This document shows positions 42,064 to 52,624 of a stretch of DNA of 64,000 bases, piece by piece. Both the position numbers and the translations under genes were made by a program. The stretch is from Sphingosinicella sp. BN140058 (GTDB lineage Bacteria; Pseudomonadota; Alphaproteobacteria; Sphingomonadales; Sphingomonadaceae). Positions within the stretch are counted from its first letter, which is position 1; the number at the start of each line of letters is the position of its first letter. Location: NCBI RefSeq assembly GCF_004135585.1, contig NZ_CP035501.1, forward strand, positions 4,411,501-4,475,500, read 5' to 3'. The notes below the pieces were generated by a model. It saw only the letters and a list, made by a program, of their open reading frames with translations. It had not been told where the DNA came from and made no database searches.

Positions 42064-43467
42064 TCAGTTCGGCGTGCCCGTGGTCATTCCGAGCCTGTAG
42101 CGCGGATCCGCTTCGACGGGTGCCGGCCGCGGTGTCGGCGGCAGGGCGGCCGCGCCTTCGACTCCGCGGCCGCGAACGTTGCTGGTGGCGAGCTTGGGTC
42201 CTTCCGCGACGTTCACCCGGATCCCGTCGAGCACCACGTCGCGCATGTTGGCGAGCCGCATGCCGCGAATGCTGGTTCCGGAAATATCGCGAAGGACGAA
42301 GCCCTCGAGGGGCTTGTCCGGATGGACGTTCACCGCTTCGACGAGGGTGGGGACATCCCGGATCCGGATCCGTTCGAAGGTGAAGTTGCGCACCGTCGGA
42401 ATGCCGTCGCGGCCCGGGACGGGAAACTGGTCCTGCTTGCCGCTGTCGAGGAAGTTGAGCCGGAGGAAGCCGTCCTTGGCGCCGGAGATATCGAGATCGC
42501 GCATCACGATGTCCTGGATGAAGGCGCCGCGGCCCGGCCGGCTTTTCAGATAGATGGCGAAGGTGCCGGCGCGAAGGCACTGGCAGCGTTCGACCAGCAC
42601 CCGTCTTATTCCCGCTGAAGTCTCGCTGCCGACACCGATGCAGGCCCAGCGCTGGTCGCGGAACACACAATCGGTGATCGTCACGTCCTCGGTAGGTCGG
42701 CCGATCGTCAGTCCTTCCAAGCCGCGGCCCGATTTGAGCGAGATGCAATCGTCGACCGTGTCGAAGTCGCAGCGCTCGATCGCGACCCGGCGGCAGCTGT
42801 CGACATCGATGCCGTCGGCATTGCCCTTGACGGTGAGGCCGCGGAACAGCGCGTCCTCGCAATAAACGGGGTGGATCGACCACATGTCGTTCTGCTCGGT
42901 GACGAGATCGGTCACCGAGAGCCCGCTGACGCCGACGAATTCGAGGAGGGCCGGGTGGCGGAGCCCGGCTTCGCTGAGCCGGCGGCGGATGGTCATCGCC
43001 GCAAGGATGCGCCCCTTGCCCGCGAGCGCGACGTTGCGCGCGTCGTGGGCGGAGATGAGGGCGGAATAGCCCTGCACCCAACGACCCTCCCAGCGCACCT
43101 CAGCGATCGGATAATCGGCGAGATCGGGCGAGCCCTGCAATGTGGCGCCCGCTTCGATCCGGAGAATGGTGTTCGAGAAGATGCGAAGCGCGCCGGTGAG
43201 ATAGGTGCCGCCATCGACGACGACTTCGCCGCCGCCGAGGACCGCACAGCGGTCGAGCGCCTGCTGCAGGGCCGCGCTGTCCTTGGTGACGCCGTCGCCC
43301 CGCGCGCCGAAATCGCGCGGATCGAGCCTGAGGCCGGTTGCGGGTGCACGAAACGGCGCCGGCCGTGCGGGCGCGGCAGTGCGTGCGTTCGCAACCGCTG
43401 GGGCGAGCACGGCCGCTACGCTGGCAACGCCGGCGCCGGCGAGGAAGTCACGGCGGTTTGCAGGCAT
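42064..43467 (-). CDS. Glycoside hydrolase family 28 protein, Tat-exported, altered active site
   Basis: A 467-residue exported beta-helix protein related to polygalacturonases and rhamnogalacturonan hydrolases. A Tat-like signal (ANRRDFLAGAGVASVAAVLAP) leads into the core with FGARGDGVTKDSAALQQALD. Of the four GH28 active-site motifs, the NAD (NADGID) and DD (DDCISL) elements are present. The third, normally GHG, reads QRWACIGVGSE with no histidine, and the final RIK is replaced by YLKSR. Activity may be altered. The gene lies 8 bp downstream of a double alpha/beta-hydrolase gene, so the pair probably acts on pectin-type side chains. Confidence 0.85.
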   Translation of the reverse strand: MPANRRDFLAGAGVASVAAVLAPAVANARTAAPARPAPFRAPATGLRLDPRDFGARGDGVTKDSAALQQALDRCAVLGGGEVVVDGGTYLTGALRIFSNTILRIEAGATLQGSPDLADYPIAEVRWEGRWVQGYSALISAHDARNVALAGKGRILAAMTIRRRLSEAGLRHPALLEFVGVSGLSVTDLVTEQNDMWSIHPVYCEDALFRGLTVKGNADGIDVDSCRRVAIERCDFDTVDDCISLKSGRGLEGLTIGRPTEDVTITDCVFRDQRWACIGVGSETSAGIRRVLVERCQCLRAGTFAIYLKSRPGRGAFIQDIVMRDLDISGAKDGFLRLNFLDSGKQDQFPVPGRDGIPTVRNFTFERIRIRDVPTLVEAVNVHPDKPLEGFVLRDISGTSIRGMRLANMRDVVLDGIRVNVAEGPKLATSNVRGRGVEGAAALPPTPRPAPVEADPRYRLGMTTGTPN

Positions 43468-43475
43468 GGACGCAC

Positions 43476-45551
43476 TCACTCTGATGGGGAAGGGATCGGA
43501 TCGCGGGGCGCGCGGAAGCGCACGCGAACATCCGGTGGCAGGAGCGGCGTGACAGCCGGCCCGGTCTCGCCGACCGAATTGATCGGGTTGACCAGGGTGA
43601 GCCGATCGCCGAGTGCTGCGGCCAGGTCGGGCAGATCGTAGCGCGCAAGCACGCCCGGCAGATTGATCTCGGCCATGTCGCGGCTGATCGGCCGCGTTGC
43701 GAATTCACGGTAGCGAAGGATACCGCCATCGGCGGTCACGGAGCCCACCCGATCGTCGAGCAGGGCGACGTGGAGCGCGACGGGAGCCAGCGCATCGATG
43801 CCGTAGAGCGCAATGCGACCGACCTCCGGGCGTCCGGCAAGCCAGTTCAGAGCGGCGAGCGCATCATCGGCGCGGAGGCCCAGCGGCGTCTTGCCGACCA
43901 GCAATGCCCGGAGCGACAGCAGAGTCCAGTCGCCGGTCCATGGCGATTTCGCCTCCTCGCTGCCACCGGCACCGCGCGGCTCCAGTGCCAGCACGTTCCA
44001 GCCGGCACGCGCCCAGCGTCCGAACAGATCGGAGAGCGTGCGCGGCGGCGCGTTCGACAGCAACAGCAGGGTCGGCTTGCGTCCGGGGCCGGAGGCGCGC
44101 GCGAACACCCCATCGACCCGCATGCCGGGCGCCGCATCGAAAGAGATCGGAACGCAGGTAAAGCCCTCATCCACCTCCGTCGGACCTTCGCAAACCTCCG
44201 GCGGCGGATTGCCCGGCGCGACGGTGAGTCGGGCGACATCGCGCACCGCCGCCCGGAGCCGGGCGAGACGCTGTGCCCCGCTTTCTCCGGTGGCCGGCGG
44301 CGGCGAGGGCGCCTGGGCCGCAATGACCTGCTGGAGCGTGGCGCTGCCGAGCGCGGCGACGTTGCCGGTCGGCGAGACCAGCAAGCGCGCGGGATCGCCG
44401 ATCGGCGCCGGGCGCGGCGCCGGCGGCGGGCCGGTCTTCAGCCAGCGGGTGAAGAATTCCAGGATCGCCGGTGCGATCGGCGCAAGATTGCCGTGTCCAC
44501 CCGGGCCCTCGATCATCGTGATCGCGTCGCCGGCGCCGAGCAGGCCATAAAAGCGGCGCGCTTCGGCAAAAGCCGCGCGAGCACCGGCGATCGGGAACAT
44601 GTCATCGCTGGTGGAGACGATCGCATAGGGGCGCGGTGCCGCTGCCTCGATCCAATCGGGCAGATCGAGGCCGCGGTCGAGAAAGAAGGGGATCGATTGC
44701 TCGGCATCCTGCGGCCCCGGTCCGCCCCGCGCGAGCAGGTGATCGAAGTCGTTCGCGTAGCAGTCGACCGCGGTGGCCGCGATCCGGGGATCGAAGGCTG
44801 CGAGATAGGCGGTGATGGTGCCGCCGCCCGAGCAGCCGAAGGCGCCGATTTGGCCGCCGTCGACGTCCGCCCGGCTCAGCAGATAGTCGACGCCGCGGAC
44901 CGCGTCCTGGATGAAGAAGCGGGCAATGTGACCGCCGTTCGGCAGCGCCTGACCGAACGCCATCGAATGCTCCCCGGTAGGACGGCCGACCTTCGAGGCG
45001 CCGAGCTCCGGATCGTAATGCTGGATTCGTTCGCCCTCGCCGACGATGTCGATCGACAAGGCAATGAAGCCGGCGCGGGCGAAATCGGCGGCGAAGCCGT
45101 GATTGCCGAGCTTACCGTCGCTGCCATGGCCGGGCTGGAGGATGATCGCCGGGAACGGGCCTTCGCCTTTGACCGGGCGATAGACGATCGCCGAAACGCG
45201 ATACCCGGGCAGACTTTCATACCAGAGCGACTCGGTGCGGTAGCCATCGCCTTCGCTGATTCGCGTCACCTGCGATCGCAGCGGGCCGCGGGCGCGTTCG
45301 AAGCCAGTCAGATCGGCCAGGGTGGCGCGAACATGCGCCTGGCGAAGCCGGGCGGCGTCCTTAGTGGCGATTGCGCTGATGGTAGCAGCCCGCGCCGACG
45401 TTTGCTGATCGGCAAGTTCGGTCAGATAGGCGATCAGACGATCCCGCGGCGTCTCCGCGGGGGCCGGAGTAGCGGCGAGCACCAGCACTGGAAGCAGCGG
45501 CAGGAGGCGACACAGAACGGCGCGGATCAAGGCGCCAGAGCGATCGGCCAC
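43476..45551 (-). CDS. Secreted two-domain alpha/beta-hydrolase, probable carbohydrate esterase
   Basis: A 691-residue exported protein with a signal peptide (LLPLLPVLVLAATPAPAE). The first domain is an alpha/beta-hydrolase with oxyanion region PGHGSDG, nucleophile Ser241 in FGCSGGG, and Asp and His at SDDMFP and GGHGN. The second (from about residue 440) is a similar fold with IALYGIDALAPVAL in place of the nucleophile elbow, so it lacks the serine and is likely a structural or binding domain. The pairing with GH28 immediately downstream suggests removal of acetyl or methyl groups from pectin side chains. This function is inferred. Confidence 0.82.
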   Translation of the reverse strand: MADRSGALIRAVLCRLLPLLPVLVLAATPAPAETPRDRLIAYLTELADQQTSARAATISAIATKDAARLRQAHVRATLADLTGFERARGPLRSQVTRISEGDGYRTESLWYESLPGYRVSAIVYRPVKGEGPFPAIILQPGHGSDGKLGNHGFAADFARAGFIALSIDIVGEGERIQHYDPELGASKVGRPTGEHSMAFGQALPNGGHIARFFIQDAVRGVDYLLSRADVDGGQIGAFGCSGGGTITAYLAAFDPRIAATAVDCYANDFDHLLARGGPGPQDAEQSIPFFLDRGLDLPDWIEAAAPRPYAIVSTSDDMFPIAGARAAFAEARRFYGLLGAGDAITMIEGPGGHGNLAPIAPAILEFFTRWLKTGPPPAPRPAPIGDPARLLVSPTGNVAALGSATLQQVIAAQAPSPPPATGESGAQRLARLRAAVRDVARLTVAPGNPPPEVCEGPTEVDEGFTCVPISFDAAPGMRVDGVFARASGPGRKPTLLLLSNAPPRTLSDLFGRWARAGWNVLALEPRGAGGSEEAKSPWTGDWTLLSLRALLVGKTPLGLRADDALAALNWLAGRPEVGRIALYGIDALAPVALHVALLDDRVGSVTADGGILRYREFATRPISRDMAEINLPGVLARYDLPDLAAALGDRLTLVNPINSVGETGPAVTPLLPPDVRVRFRAPRDPIPSPSE

Positions 45552-45717
45552 AATCTCCCTCCTCTCGCGCCGAGCGGTTGATCCGCATCTGACACCGGTG
45601 TCTATTGGTCGTGGCAGATTGCGTGCTTGTCAATGATCGGGATTGCCAGTGCGGCGTTCTTGTCGACGCCCGCGTTGCGCTTGCCAGCTCGGTGACGCAC
45701 GGCCAAAGACCTGGATC

Positions 45718-46521
45718 ATGGACGTCCAGCTGCTGGTCATCTGCCTGCTTACGGCGGGCATCAATCTCATCGGTACGCTCGCATACGGGGCCCGCATCGC
45801 CGGCGTCCGGACCCGGCGAATCGCGATGAGCTTCGCGCTGTTCAACATTCTCGTTCTCGTCTCGCGAACCTCGAACAGCTTCCTTGGACCGTTTCTCGCA
45901 AAGAGGATTGAGGTTCGGCTCGGCACAAGCGGGGGCGAGGCTTTGCTGTTCGACTTTCGGATCGTTCTGCTCGCTGCCTCGATCGCCGTCTTCGTCGGGA
46001 TCCTGCTGGTGCCGACTGCGCAGCGGCTGTTCGCCCGCGCGATCGGCTACTTCCAGGAGCATCGCTCGACGACACGCATGGTATTGCGGACGGCGACCCC
46101 CGGCGGGCTGCGGACGATACGCGACTCGATTGCGCTGCCGAGCGCGGATCAATTTCGCGCGATCGGCAAGGCGCGAGGGGTCGGCTGGGGCGTGCTGATC
46201 GCCAATTGCCTGGCGCAGGCGCTGCTCACCGTCGGCGTGCTGGCGTCCCTCTACGCCGGCTATCTGAATCCCGATTTTCGAGTGACGGCGTCACAGCTGT
46301 CGGCGCTGATCAACGGCGTCGCGACCATCCTGCTGTTCGCGCTGATCGATCCGCAACTGTCGGTGATGACCGACGATGTGGTCGAAGGGCGGGTCAGCGA
46401 AGCTCTGTTCCGCCGGACGATCGTTTGGATCTCGTTCAGCCGGCTGGCGGGAACGCTGCTCGCCCAGGCAATGTTCGTGCCGGCGGCGACGCTGATCGCC
46501 TGGACGGCGAGCCGGGTCTGA
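45718..46521 (+). CDS. amj: Amj-family lipid II flippase-like protein
   Basis: A 267-residue membrane protein matching Amj (DUF2837): VQLLVICLLTAGINLIGTLAYGARIAGVRTRRIAMSFALFNILVLVSRTSNSF is nearly diagnostic, with six or so membrane helices after it. In Bacillus, Amj can replace MurJ as the lipid II flippase under stress. ATG with weak ribosome-binding site. It is convergent with the RDD gene of the envelope cluster, ending 4 bp from it. Its function in alphaproteobacteria is untested. Confidence 0.88.
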   Translation: MDVQLLVICLLTAGINLIGTLAYGARIAGVRTRRIAMSFALFNILVLVSRTSNSFLGPFLAKRIEVRLGTSGGEALLFDFRIVLLAASIAVFVGILLVPTAQRLFARAIGYFQEHRSTTRMVLRTATPGGLRTIRDSIALPSADQFRAIGKARGVGWGVLIANCLAQALLTVGVLASLYAGYLNPDFRVTASQLSALINGVATILLFALIDPQLSVMTDDVVEGRVSEALFRRTIVWISFSRLAGTLLAQAMFVPAATLIAWTASRV

Positions 46522-46525
46522 ATTC

Positions 46526-47398
46526 TTATCGGTCGAACTTGTCGACGCGTCTGCGGCCGAACAGCAGTTTGCGCTCCAGCCGCGTCCGCAGCGCCTCGTA
46601 ATACGCGTTGAGGAAGGCTTCGTTGCTGTCGACCTCGCCGATGCCGAACTTGTCGCGGATGGTGATCGCGACCGCGGCCATGCTGTCATAGTCGCCGGTG
46701 CGGAGCACCTGTTCCAGCGTCTGCAGTTCGTAGATTCCGTAGGCGTCGAGCTGTTCCTCGGTAAACTGGTAGCCGCCGCTTGCGGCAGTTCCGCGCATCA
46801 GATCGAAGCTGAGGCTGCGCTTGGGTGCGTTGATCACCCAGGTTCCGGCGAGCAGATCGCCGATGCGCAGGCGATCGCGGTTGAAGGCAGGGAAGAACAG
46901 GAAGATGCCGGCCCAGCCGAGGCCAAGCAGGGTCGTCAGCGTGTCGACCCCGTCACCGGCGGCTTCGTACCCGAGGAAGGAGAGGGGAAGATAGACCTCG
47001 ATCTCGCGCATCAGATTGCGCGCGATCACCGCGTCCGCGGTGAGCCTGCCGCCGTCGCGAGCGACGACTCGGAGGCCGGCCACGCGCTTGCCGAAGGTCG
47101 CCGCGCGCGGCCCCATCTCCATCAGGATGAAGTAGAAATTGCGGAGCAGGAAGAAGCCGAGCAGCCAGGTGATCGCAACGATCTGCATGCCCCCGCCGCC
47201 AGTGGCGAACAGTCCGAACACCGCGATCAGAGTCATCGCGATCAGGACGACGATCATGATCACCGCATCGAGCATGAACGCGGTCATGCGCTGGCTCGCG
47301 GTGGCGAGGGTCAGGCCAAGATCGACGCCTTCGGGCGTGACCAGGCGGCGGCGCATGGCCGCTTCGTCGCGCGGGGCGAGGCCGGCGGTTCTAGCCAT
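46526..47398 (-). CDS. RDD family membrane protein
   Basis: A 290-residue protein with an RDD domain (helices around MTAFMLDAVIMIVVLIAMTL, ITWLLGFFLLRNFYFILME, LLGLGWAGIFLFFP) and the Arg/Asp motif near FGKRVAGLRVV and RDRLRIGDLLAGT. A cytoplasmic tail of about 90 residues has helical repeats (FTEEQLDAYGIYELQTLEQVL). Start at ATG 47398, overlapping the SpoIIM gene by 8 bp. Last gene of the MoxR-DUF58-DUF4350-DUF4129-SpoIIM-RDD block on the minus strand. RDD proteins have suggested transport or channel roles; here unknown. Confidence 0.88.
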   Translation of the reverse strand: MARTAGLAPRDEAAMRRRLVTPEGVDLGLTLATASQRMTAFMLDAVIMIVVLIAMTLIAVFGLFATGGGGMQIVAITWLLGFFLLRNFYFILMEMGPRAATFGKRVAGLRVVARDGGRLTADAVIARNLMREIEVYLPLSFLGYEAAGDGVDTLTTLLGLGWAGIFLFFPAFNRDRLRIGDLLAGTWVINAPKRSLSFDLMRGTAASGGYQFTEEQLDAYGIYELQTLEQVLRTGDYDSMAAVAITIRDKFGIGEVDSNEAFLNAYYEALRTRLERKLLFGRRRVDKFDR

Positions 47399-48383
47399 TG
47401 CGGCGCCTGCGCGGTGCATAGAAATAGACGAGCCAGAGAAGCATCATGGTGAGGCCGATAGCGTAGCGGACAGCATCGTCGACGATCAGCTGGCGGCCGA
47501 AGCCTTCGAGCAGGCCGGCAGCGATCAGCATCAGCACCACCCCAACCATGGCGGTGGCAGCGCCGCGCCCGGCGACGCTCGCGGCTGCCAGCCGGGAGGC
47601 CGCGCCAGGGAAAACGACGCTCCAGCCGATCCGGAGCCCGCCGGCACCGGCGAGCACGATCGCGAACAATTCGGTCGAGCCGTGGATGATCAGCCAGCCG
47701 CCGAGCTGGAGGCCGAGGCCGTGGCCGCCATAGAGCGCCAGGAAGGCGCCGAGCATCGCGCCGGTATAGGCGAGCAGCAAGGCCGTCGGTATGCCGAAGG
47801 CAAAGCCGAGCGCGAAGCAGAAGATTGCGACCTGGGCATTGTGGGTGAACAGATAGGTGGCGAATACCGCCAGCCCGTCCTGCTCCTTGCCAGAATAAAG
47901 GCTGTTCAGCAGCGTCTCGCGGCTGGCGCTGAAATCGCGGCCGTTGGCGAGCTCGCCGGGTACGAAGGCGCTGAAATATTCCGGCTGGCTGGAGACGAGC
48001 AGATAGCCGGCGATCGTTCCGACAAGCAGCAAGGCAAGCGCGATCAGGGTCTCCCGGCCCAGCCCGCGTACGGCGGCGGGCCAATCGTTCGCGAAGAACT
48101 GGCGCAGCCGTGCCCCGGGCGAGGTGCGCACCCCGTAGAGGAAGAAGTAAGCGCGGGCGCAGAGATGCTCGAGATAGGTGACGAGCTCCAGATCGAGCGA
48201 TGTCTCGCGCGCCACCGACAGCGACGACAGAGCGCTGCGATACAGGATCGGCAACGCCATCAGATCGTCGTCGGACAGCGCCCGGGGCGACTTCTTCTCG
48301 CACAGCGACACCAGGGCATCCAGCCGGCGCCATTCCTCCTCGCGCTCGGCGCGCAGGCCACGGAAGGACGAGGGAGCATTCAC
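47391..48383 (-). CDS. Stage II sporulation protein M-like membrane protein
   Basis: A 330-residue inner-membrane protein with the SpoIIM fold: a cytoplasmic helical domain (about 1-100), then about six membrane helices with TYLFTHNAQVAIFCFALGFAFGIPTALLLAYTGAMLGAFLALYGGHG as hallmark. In non-sporulating bacteria these genes associate with RDD and MoxR genes; function is not known. The GTG at 48383 overlaps the DUF58 stop by 4 bp. Confidence 0.9.
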   Translation of the reverse strand: MNAPSSFRGLRAEREEEWRRLDALVSLCEKKSPRALSDDDLMALPILYRSALSSLSVARETSLDLELVTYLEHLCARAYFFLYGVRTSPGARLRQFFANDWPAAVRGLGRETLIALALLLVGTIAGYLLVSSQPEYFSAFVPGELANGRDFSASRETLLNSLYSGKEQDGLAVFATYLFTHNAQVAIFCFALGFAFGIPTALLLAYTGAMLGAFLALYGGHGLGLQLGGWLIIHGSTELFAIVLAGAGGLRIGWSVVFPGAASRLAAASVAGRGAATAMVGVVLMLIAAGLLEGFGRQLIVDDAVRYAIGLTMMLLWLVYFYAPRRRRNG

Positions 48384-49693
48384 AGCAAATTCCTCTGCTT
48401 GACCTCGAGATAGGCGTTGACCAGCGCCGGGCCGGCGCGGTCGTGCGCTGCTTCGATGACATGAACGCCGAGGCGCTTCAGCCGATTGACCACGAGACGC
48501 CGCTGGCGGAGCAACGCCGCCGCCGTCACCGCCCGGGTGACGTCTTCCGGTGCGTTCGGCTCGGCCGCGGCGAAACCCTCCAGTTCCTCGTCGCGGAAGA
48601 GGATGAACAGGACGAGGTGACGCTTGAGCAGGGTGCCGACGGCCGCGAGCATCAGCTCGGCGCTGATCGTGTCGGCAAAGTCGGTGAAGATGACGATCAG
48701 CGAACGCCGCTGCAGCCCGGTGGTCAGCGTCGCCAGCGCCAGCGTGTAATTGGTCTCGCGATCCGAATATTCGACCGCACCCGCGACCCGTTGGAGCAAG
48801 GCGAAGGAGCGCGCACCCGACACCGGCTTGGTCGAGACCCGCGGATGGGAATCGAAGCCGAACAGGCTGACCCGATCGCCGTCCTTCAGCGCCACGAAAG
48901 CAGTGAGCAAGGCGGCGGAGACGGCGCGATCGATCTTGGGAAGGCCGGCGAGCGGCTCGCACATCGTCCGGCCGCTGTCGAGCGCGATGATGACGTTGTT
49001 GTTGCGCTCCGTCCGATACTCCTTGGCGAGCAATTTGCGGTGCCTCGCCGACTGCTTCCAGTCGATCGCGCGCCGATCCATGCCCTGCTGGAAATCGGCG
49101 AGGGAATCGAATTCGGCGCCTTCGCCGATCTGCATCCGTGCGGTAAGCCCGTGCAGCATGTCGCGGTGGCTGTAATCGGCCGAGCGCTCGCGCAGCGACC
49201 GGACGTCGGGCACGATCACGATCTCATCGGCGACTGCCAGCACGCGCTGCTTCCAGACGAGGCCCAGCGGACCTTGCCAGCGAACCCATAATTGCTCGAA
49301 GCGAGCCACCCCGCGGCGGGTTGCGATCAGCCGGATGGCCGCCTCGCCGCGTCCGTTGACGATCCTGACCCGAGTCCGCAGCCCGTCGGGCGCCTCGAGA
49401 AGGTAGTGGCTGTCGATGGCGACTTCGCACGCAGCCGGCGCCGCCCGGGCAAAGGCGAGCGCGATCTCGACCGAAAATTCGGATCCGGCAGCAGCGCTCT
49501 TGAGTCCACCGACGGTCACCGCCACGTCCTTCGGCGAGGCGCCGAGGGCTGCATCGAGGATGAGGAGAACCACCAGGAAGCCGAGAAAGGCGAGGCCGGC
49601 GACCCAATAAGCCGGCGCTATCACGCCGATCAGCAAGGCAACCGGCGCCGACGCGCCGGCGACCACGATCGCGCGCGCCGCAGGGTAGATCAA
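48380..49693 (-). CDS. DUF58 domain protein
   Basis: A 437-residue membrane-anchored protein with two N-terminal helices and the DUF58 domain, a von Willebrand A-like fold ([51 protein letters not shown], where DSGRTM is MIDAS-like). It sits directly after moxR, the usual MoxR/DUF58 pairing in which the AAA+ ATPase and the VWA protein work together as a chaperone for metal insertion or complex assembly. Overlaps both neighbours by 4 bp. Confidence 0.9.
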   Translation of the reverse strand: MIYPAARAIVVAGASAPVALLIGVIAPAYWVAGLAFLGFLVVLLILDAALGASPKDVAVTVGGLKSAAAGSEFSVEIALAFARAAPAACEVAIDSHYLLEAPDGLRTRVRIVNGRGEAAIRLIATRRGVARFEQLWVRWQGPLGLVWKQRVLAVADEIVIVPDVRSLRERSADYSHRDMLHGLTARMQIGEGAEFDSLADFQQGMDRRAIDWKQSARHRKLLAKEYRTERNNNVIIALDSGRTMCEPLAGLPKIDRAVSAALLTAFVALKDGDRVSLFGFDSHPRVSTKPVSGARSFALLQRVAGAVEYSDRETNYTLALATLTTGLQRRSLIVIFTDFADTISAELMLAAVGTLLKRHLVLFILFRDEELEGFAAAEPNAPEDVTRAVTAAALLRQRRLVVNRLKRLGVHVIEAAHDRAGPALVNAYLEVKQRNLL

Positions 49694-50646
49694 CGCGGCG
49701 CCTCAACGGCGTCGAGCAGCCGGTCGATCACCGTCTCCACCGGTCGGCCCTCGATCTCGGCGGCCGGGGAGAGCGTGACGCGGTGACGAAGGACCGCCGA
49801 TGCCAGTGCCTTGACGTCGTCGGGGATGACATAGTCGCGGCCGTCGAGTGCGGCCCGGGCGCGCGCCGCACCGGCGAGCATCGCCGCCGCGCGCGGCGAG
49901 GCACCGGTCTCGAGATCCGCCGCTTCGCGGGTCGCCCGCACCAGATTGACGACATAATCGGCGACTTCGTCGACCATCGGGATCGCCGCGACGGCCGCGG
50001 TCGCCGCCGAGATCTTTTCGGGCGATACGCGTGGTGCGATGCCCCATTCCTCCGCGCGCGGCGCGCCGAAGCGGGCGCCGTGCTGGGCGACGATCTTCCG
50101 CTCCTGCTCGGCGGAGGGATAGTCCATCCGGTGCTTGAACAGGAAGCGATCGAGCTGCGCTTCGGGCAGAGGATAGACGCCCTGCTGCTCGATCGGATTC
50201 TGCGTCGCGACCACCATGAACCGGTCGGAGAGGGCGTGGGTGTCCCCGTCGATCGTCACCGCCCGCTCCTGCATTGCCTCGAGCAGGGCGGCCTGTGTCT
50301 TGGGCGGCGTACGGTTGATCTCGTCGGCAAGCAGCAATTCGCAGAAGATCGGCCCCCGGGTGAGGGTGAATTGGCTGGTCTGGAAGTTGAACAGGTTGGA
50401 ACCGAGGATATCGGCCGGCATCAGATCGGGGGTGAACTGGATCCGGCCGTAACCGAGCCCCAGCACTCGCGCAAAGCACTGGACGAGGAAGGTCTTGGCA
50501 GTGCCCGGCGGGCCTTCGAGCAGGACGTGTCCCGACGAGAAGAGCGCCACGAGCAGCAGCTCGACCGCTTCCTCCTGACCGACGATCGCCTTGGCGATTT
50601 CGCCGCGGATGGTGTCGGCGAGGCTTCTGACGTCTTCTAGCTTCAC
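49690..50646 (-). CDS. MoxR family AAA+ ATPase
   Basis: A 318-residue ATPase with Walker A GPPGTAKT at about 45-52, Walker [22 protein letters not shown], and sensor [21 protein letters not shown], diagnostic for MoxR. The GTG at 50646 overlaps the DUF4350 stop by 4 bp; an in-frame ATG at 50667 is a further option. Works with the DUF58 partner encoded just downstream. Confidence 0.94.
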   Translation of the reverse strand: MKLEDVRSLADTIRGEIAKAIVGQEEAVELLLVALFSSGHVLLEGPPGTAKTFLVQCFARVLGLGYGRIQFTPDLMPADILGSNLFNFQTSQFTLTRGPIFCELLLADEINRTPPKTQAALLEAMQERAVTIDGDTHALSDRFMVVATQNPIEQQGVYPLPEAQLDRFLFKHRMDYPSAEQERKIVAQHGARFGAPRAEEWGIAPRVSPEKISAATAAVAAIPMVDEVADYVVNLVRATREAADLETGASPRAAAMLAGAARARAALDGRDYVIPDDVKALASAVLRHRVTLSPAAEIEGRPVETVIDRLLDAVEAPR

Positions 50647-51848
50647 GTGATCAGGTCCTTCTTCCACTGAAACAAGGCGCGCGCTGCGGCGATCAGGCGC
50701 GGGCGATCCTCGGCGGTTCGCGCGTCTTCTACGAGGGCGGTGAATTTCGGCCGATCGGCCGGGGAAAGGCGGTCGAGATAGGCGTCGAGCTCGGCATCGC
50801 GGAGGGCAAGGTGGGCGCCGCTGTCGTGCGCGGCCGCCTCGCGGATGAGCTCGGCATAGGCTTCGCCCGTCCGGTGTTCACGGCGCGCCAGCCGCAGCAA
50901 GGCCGCGCTGTTCTCGACGAGAGCGCTCTTGCCGAAGGCGACGGCGCGCTGGTCCCGTGCGGCCGGCCCGAAGCGAAAGGCGCCGTGCAGCCCCGCCAGC
51001 AAGGCCGCGACCGCCAGCGCCAGCGTCAGCGGCAGGAACGGCCGTTCGAAGGCGAGCTTCAATGCGCTCGGCTGGCGGGCGAAGCCGTTGAGGGTCAGAT
51101 CGAAGACGACACCGTCGGCATCGGTGGCGTTGAGCTCGTCGAGCAGCGTCAGCGCCGCCTTGGCACGGACGGGATCGCGCATCGCCTGGTTGTTGAGCAA
51201 ATCCGGTTCGGCGAGGACGTAAAGCGGCGAGTCCCCGATCTTGGCGAGAAGCGTAGCGCCCGTTCCGGCGGTGACCAGCGGGGTCAGATCGTCGCCCTCG
51301 ATCACCTGGACCATCGCCGGGGCCGGAGCCTGGAAACCGGGCATGAAGCCTTGGCCGCGAGCGATCGGCGTGCCTTTCGTCTGCCGAACCTTGTACCGGC
51401 CATCTTCGTCGAGAATCCGCGAGAGCACAAAGTCCGGCATGAAACCTGCCGACTTGACCCAGCCGGGATGGGTCGCGTCGGGGACGACCTGCCATTTGGG
51501 CAAGATGATCAGGGTCGGCCGATTGGCGCGTGCCTTGATGAAGGCTTCGAGCGCGTCGTGGCTGGTAGCAGGCTCGACGGCGGCAACGACCAGGTTTTCC
51601 GTGTCGAGCGACTCCTCCGAGCGGGCGAGCTCCCCATCGCCGCCGCCGAGGGTGATCAGGCGCACCAGGCCCTTGAAGCCGACCGCCGATCCGGAAAGGG
51701 CGTGCGCGCGTCCGTCGCGGCCGCCACGCAGATCGCCGGCATAGGCCATCAGCACCATGAACAAGGCGAAGGCGACGAGGCCCGCCGTGATCATTGCGAT
51801 CACGATTTTGGGATTGAACACGGGCTCCGGGGCAGGGGCGGTGCTCAA
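50643..51848 (-). CDS. DUF4350 domain membrane protein
   Basis: A 401-residue protein with a single helix near the N-terminus ([23 protein letters not shown]), a DUF4350 region ([19 protein letters not shown] and the later LLTVAEP-type stretch), a second helix ([20 protein letters not shown]), and a cytoplasmic helical tail. The TTG at 51848 overlaps the DUF4129 stop (TTGA). The family has a GATase-like fold and is known only from this kind of cluster. Function unknown. Confidence 0.82.
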   Translation of the reverse strand: MSTAPAPEPVFNPKIVIAMITAGLVAFALFMVLMAYAGDLRGGRDGRAHALSGSAVGFKGLVRLITLGGGDGELARSEESLDTENLVVAAVEPATSHDALEAFIKARANRPTLIILPKWQVVPDATHPGWVKSAGFMPDFVLSRILDEDGRYKVRQTKGTPIARGQGFMPGFQAPAPAMVQVIEGDDLTPLVTAGTGATLLAKIGDSPLYVLAEPDLLNNQAMRDPVRAKAALTLLDELNATDADGVVFDLTLNGFARQPSALKLAFERPFLPLTLALAVAALLAGLHGAFRFGPAARDQRAVAFGKSALVENSAALLRLARREHRTGEAYAELIREAAAHDSGAHLALRDAELDAYLDRLSPADRPKFTALVEDARTAEDRPRLIAAARALFQWKKDLIT

Positions 51849-52543
51849 CTCTTCCACTCCGGCGCGAAGGCGAATTCCTCGTAAGAGGCGCGGCAGGACG
51901 TCCAATCCTGCGCATCGAGCGGGCGGCCGCCGAACAGGCTGTGCTCCACCGCCATAACGATGCGCCCGAAGGCGCTGCGCGGCGCGGGCGGGATCTGCGG
52001 CGCGCCGGCGATGTCGCGGCTGGTCAGCGCCGGGCGCACCAATTTGGGGCGCTTGCGCTCGATCTCTTCGATGCTGCGGAAGAGGAGCAGGTGCGCGGCT
52101 TCGGCGAAACGGCCCGCTGCGGCGAGCCTGTCGGCTTCGGCGAGCAAGGCACGGGCAGGAGCCTCCTCCGGCCGCCATGTCTCGCCGGTGGAGTCGGGTT
52201 CCTGCTTGCGATCACGTTTCAGGAAGGCGAGGCCGCCGCCCTCGATCCAGCGAAACAGCCAGTAGAGGATGGCAAGCACCACCACCGCCAGCACGACCCA
52301 GAAGATCAGCTTGAAGACGGGGCCGCCATTTTCGAGAAGCTCGCCAAGCCAGCGCAGCCATGCCGGCGGCTTGGGCGGAACGAAGGCCGGCAGATCGAAC
52401 TGCAGCGAGCCGTCGGCGCGCAGTTTCTCGTGCGCCTCGGCAAAGCGCGCGCGCTCGCCCGTCGCGGTCCACTCCTCTGCAATCGTCTCCGCCAATGCAC
52501 GCCCCCTGCGGGCGATGTACGCGGCTCCGGGTGCGGTGCGCAA
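51845..52543 (-). CDS. DUF4129 domain membrane protein
   Basis: First gene of the cluster on the minus strand, 232 residues at the longest start. It has one membrane helix (FKLIFWVVLAVVVLAILYWLF) and a C-terminal DUF4129 domain (ALLAEADRLAAAGRFAEAAHLLLFRSIEEIERKR and RSAFGRIVMAVEHSLFGGRPLD). The TTG at 52543 lacks a clear ribosome-binding site; another TTG at 52495 has GGGGG upstream and may be the real start. Confidence 0.8.
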   Translation of the reverse strand: MRTAPGAAYIARRGRALAETIAEEWTATGERARFAEAHEKLRADGSLQFDLPAFVPPKPPAWLRWLGELLENGGPVFKLIFWVVLAVVVLAILYWLFRWIEGGGLAFLKRDRKQEPDSTGETWRPEEAPARALLAEADRLAAAGRFAEAAHLLLFRSIEEIERKRPKLVRPALTSRDIAGAPQIPPAPRSAFGRIVMAVEHSLFGGRPLDAQDWTSCRASYEEFAFAPEWKS

Positions 52544-52624
52544 GCGGAAGGCGCGCTATCGTCGACGGATGGACAAAGCGGCGCCGCAGCTTAGGGTCGC
52601 GCGGGCAACGATATGGGGTATTGC

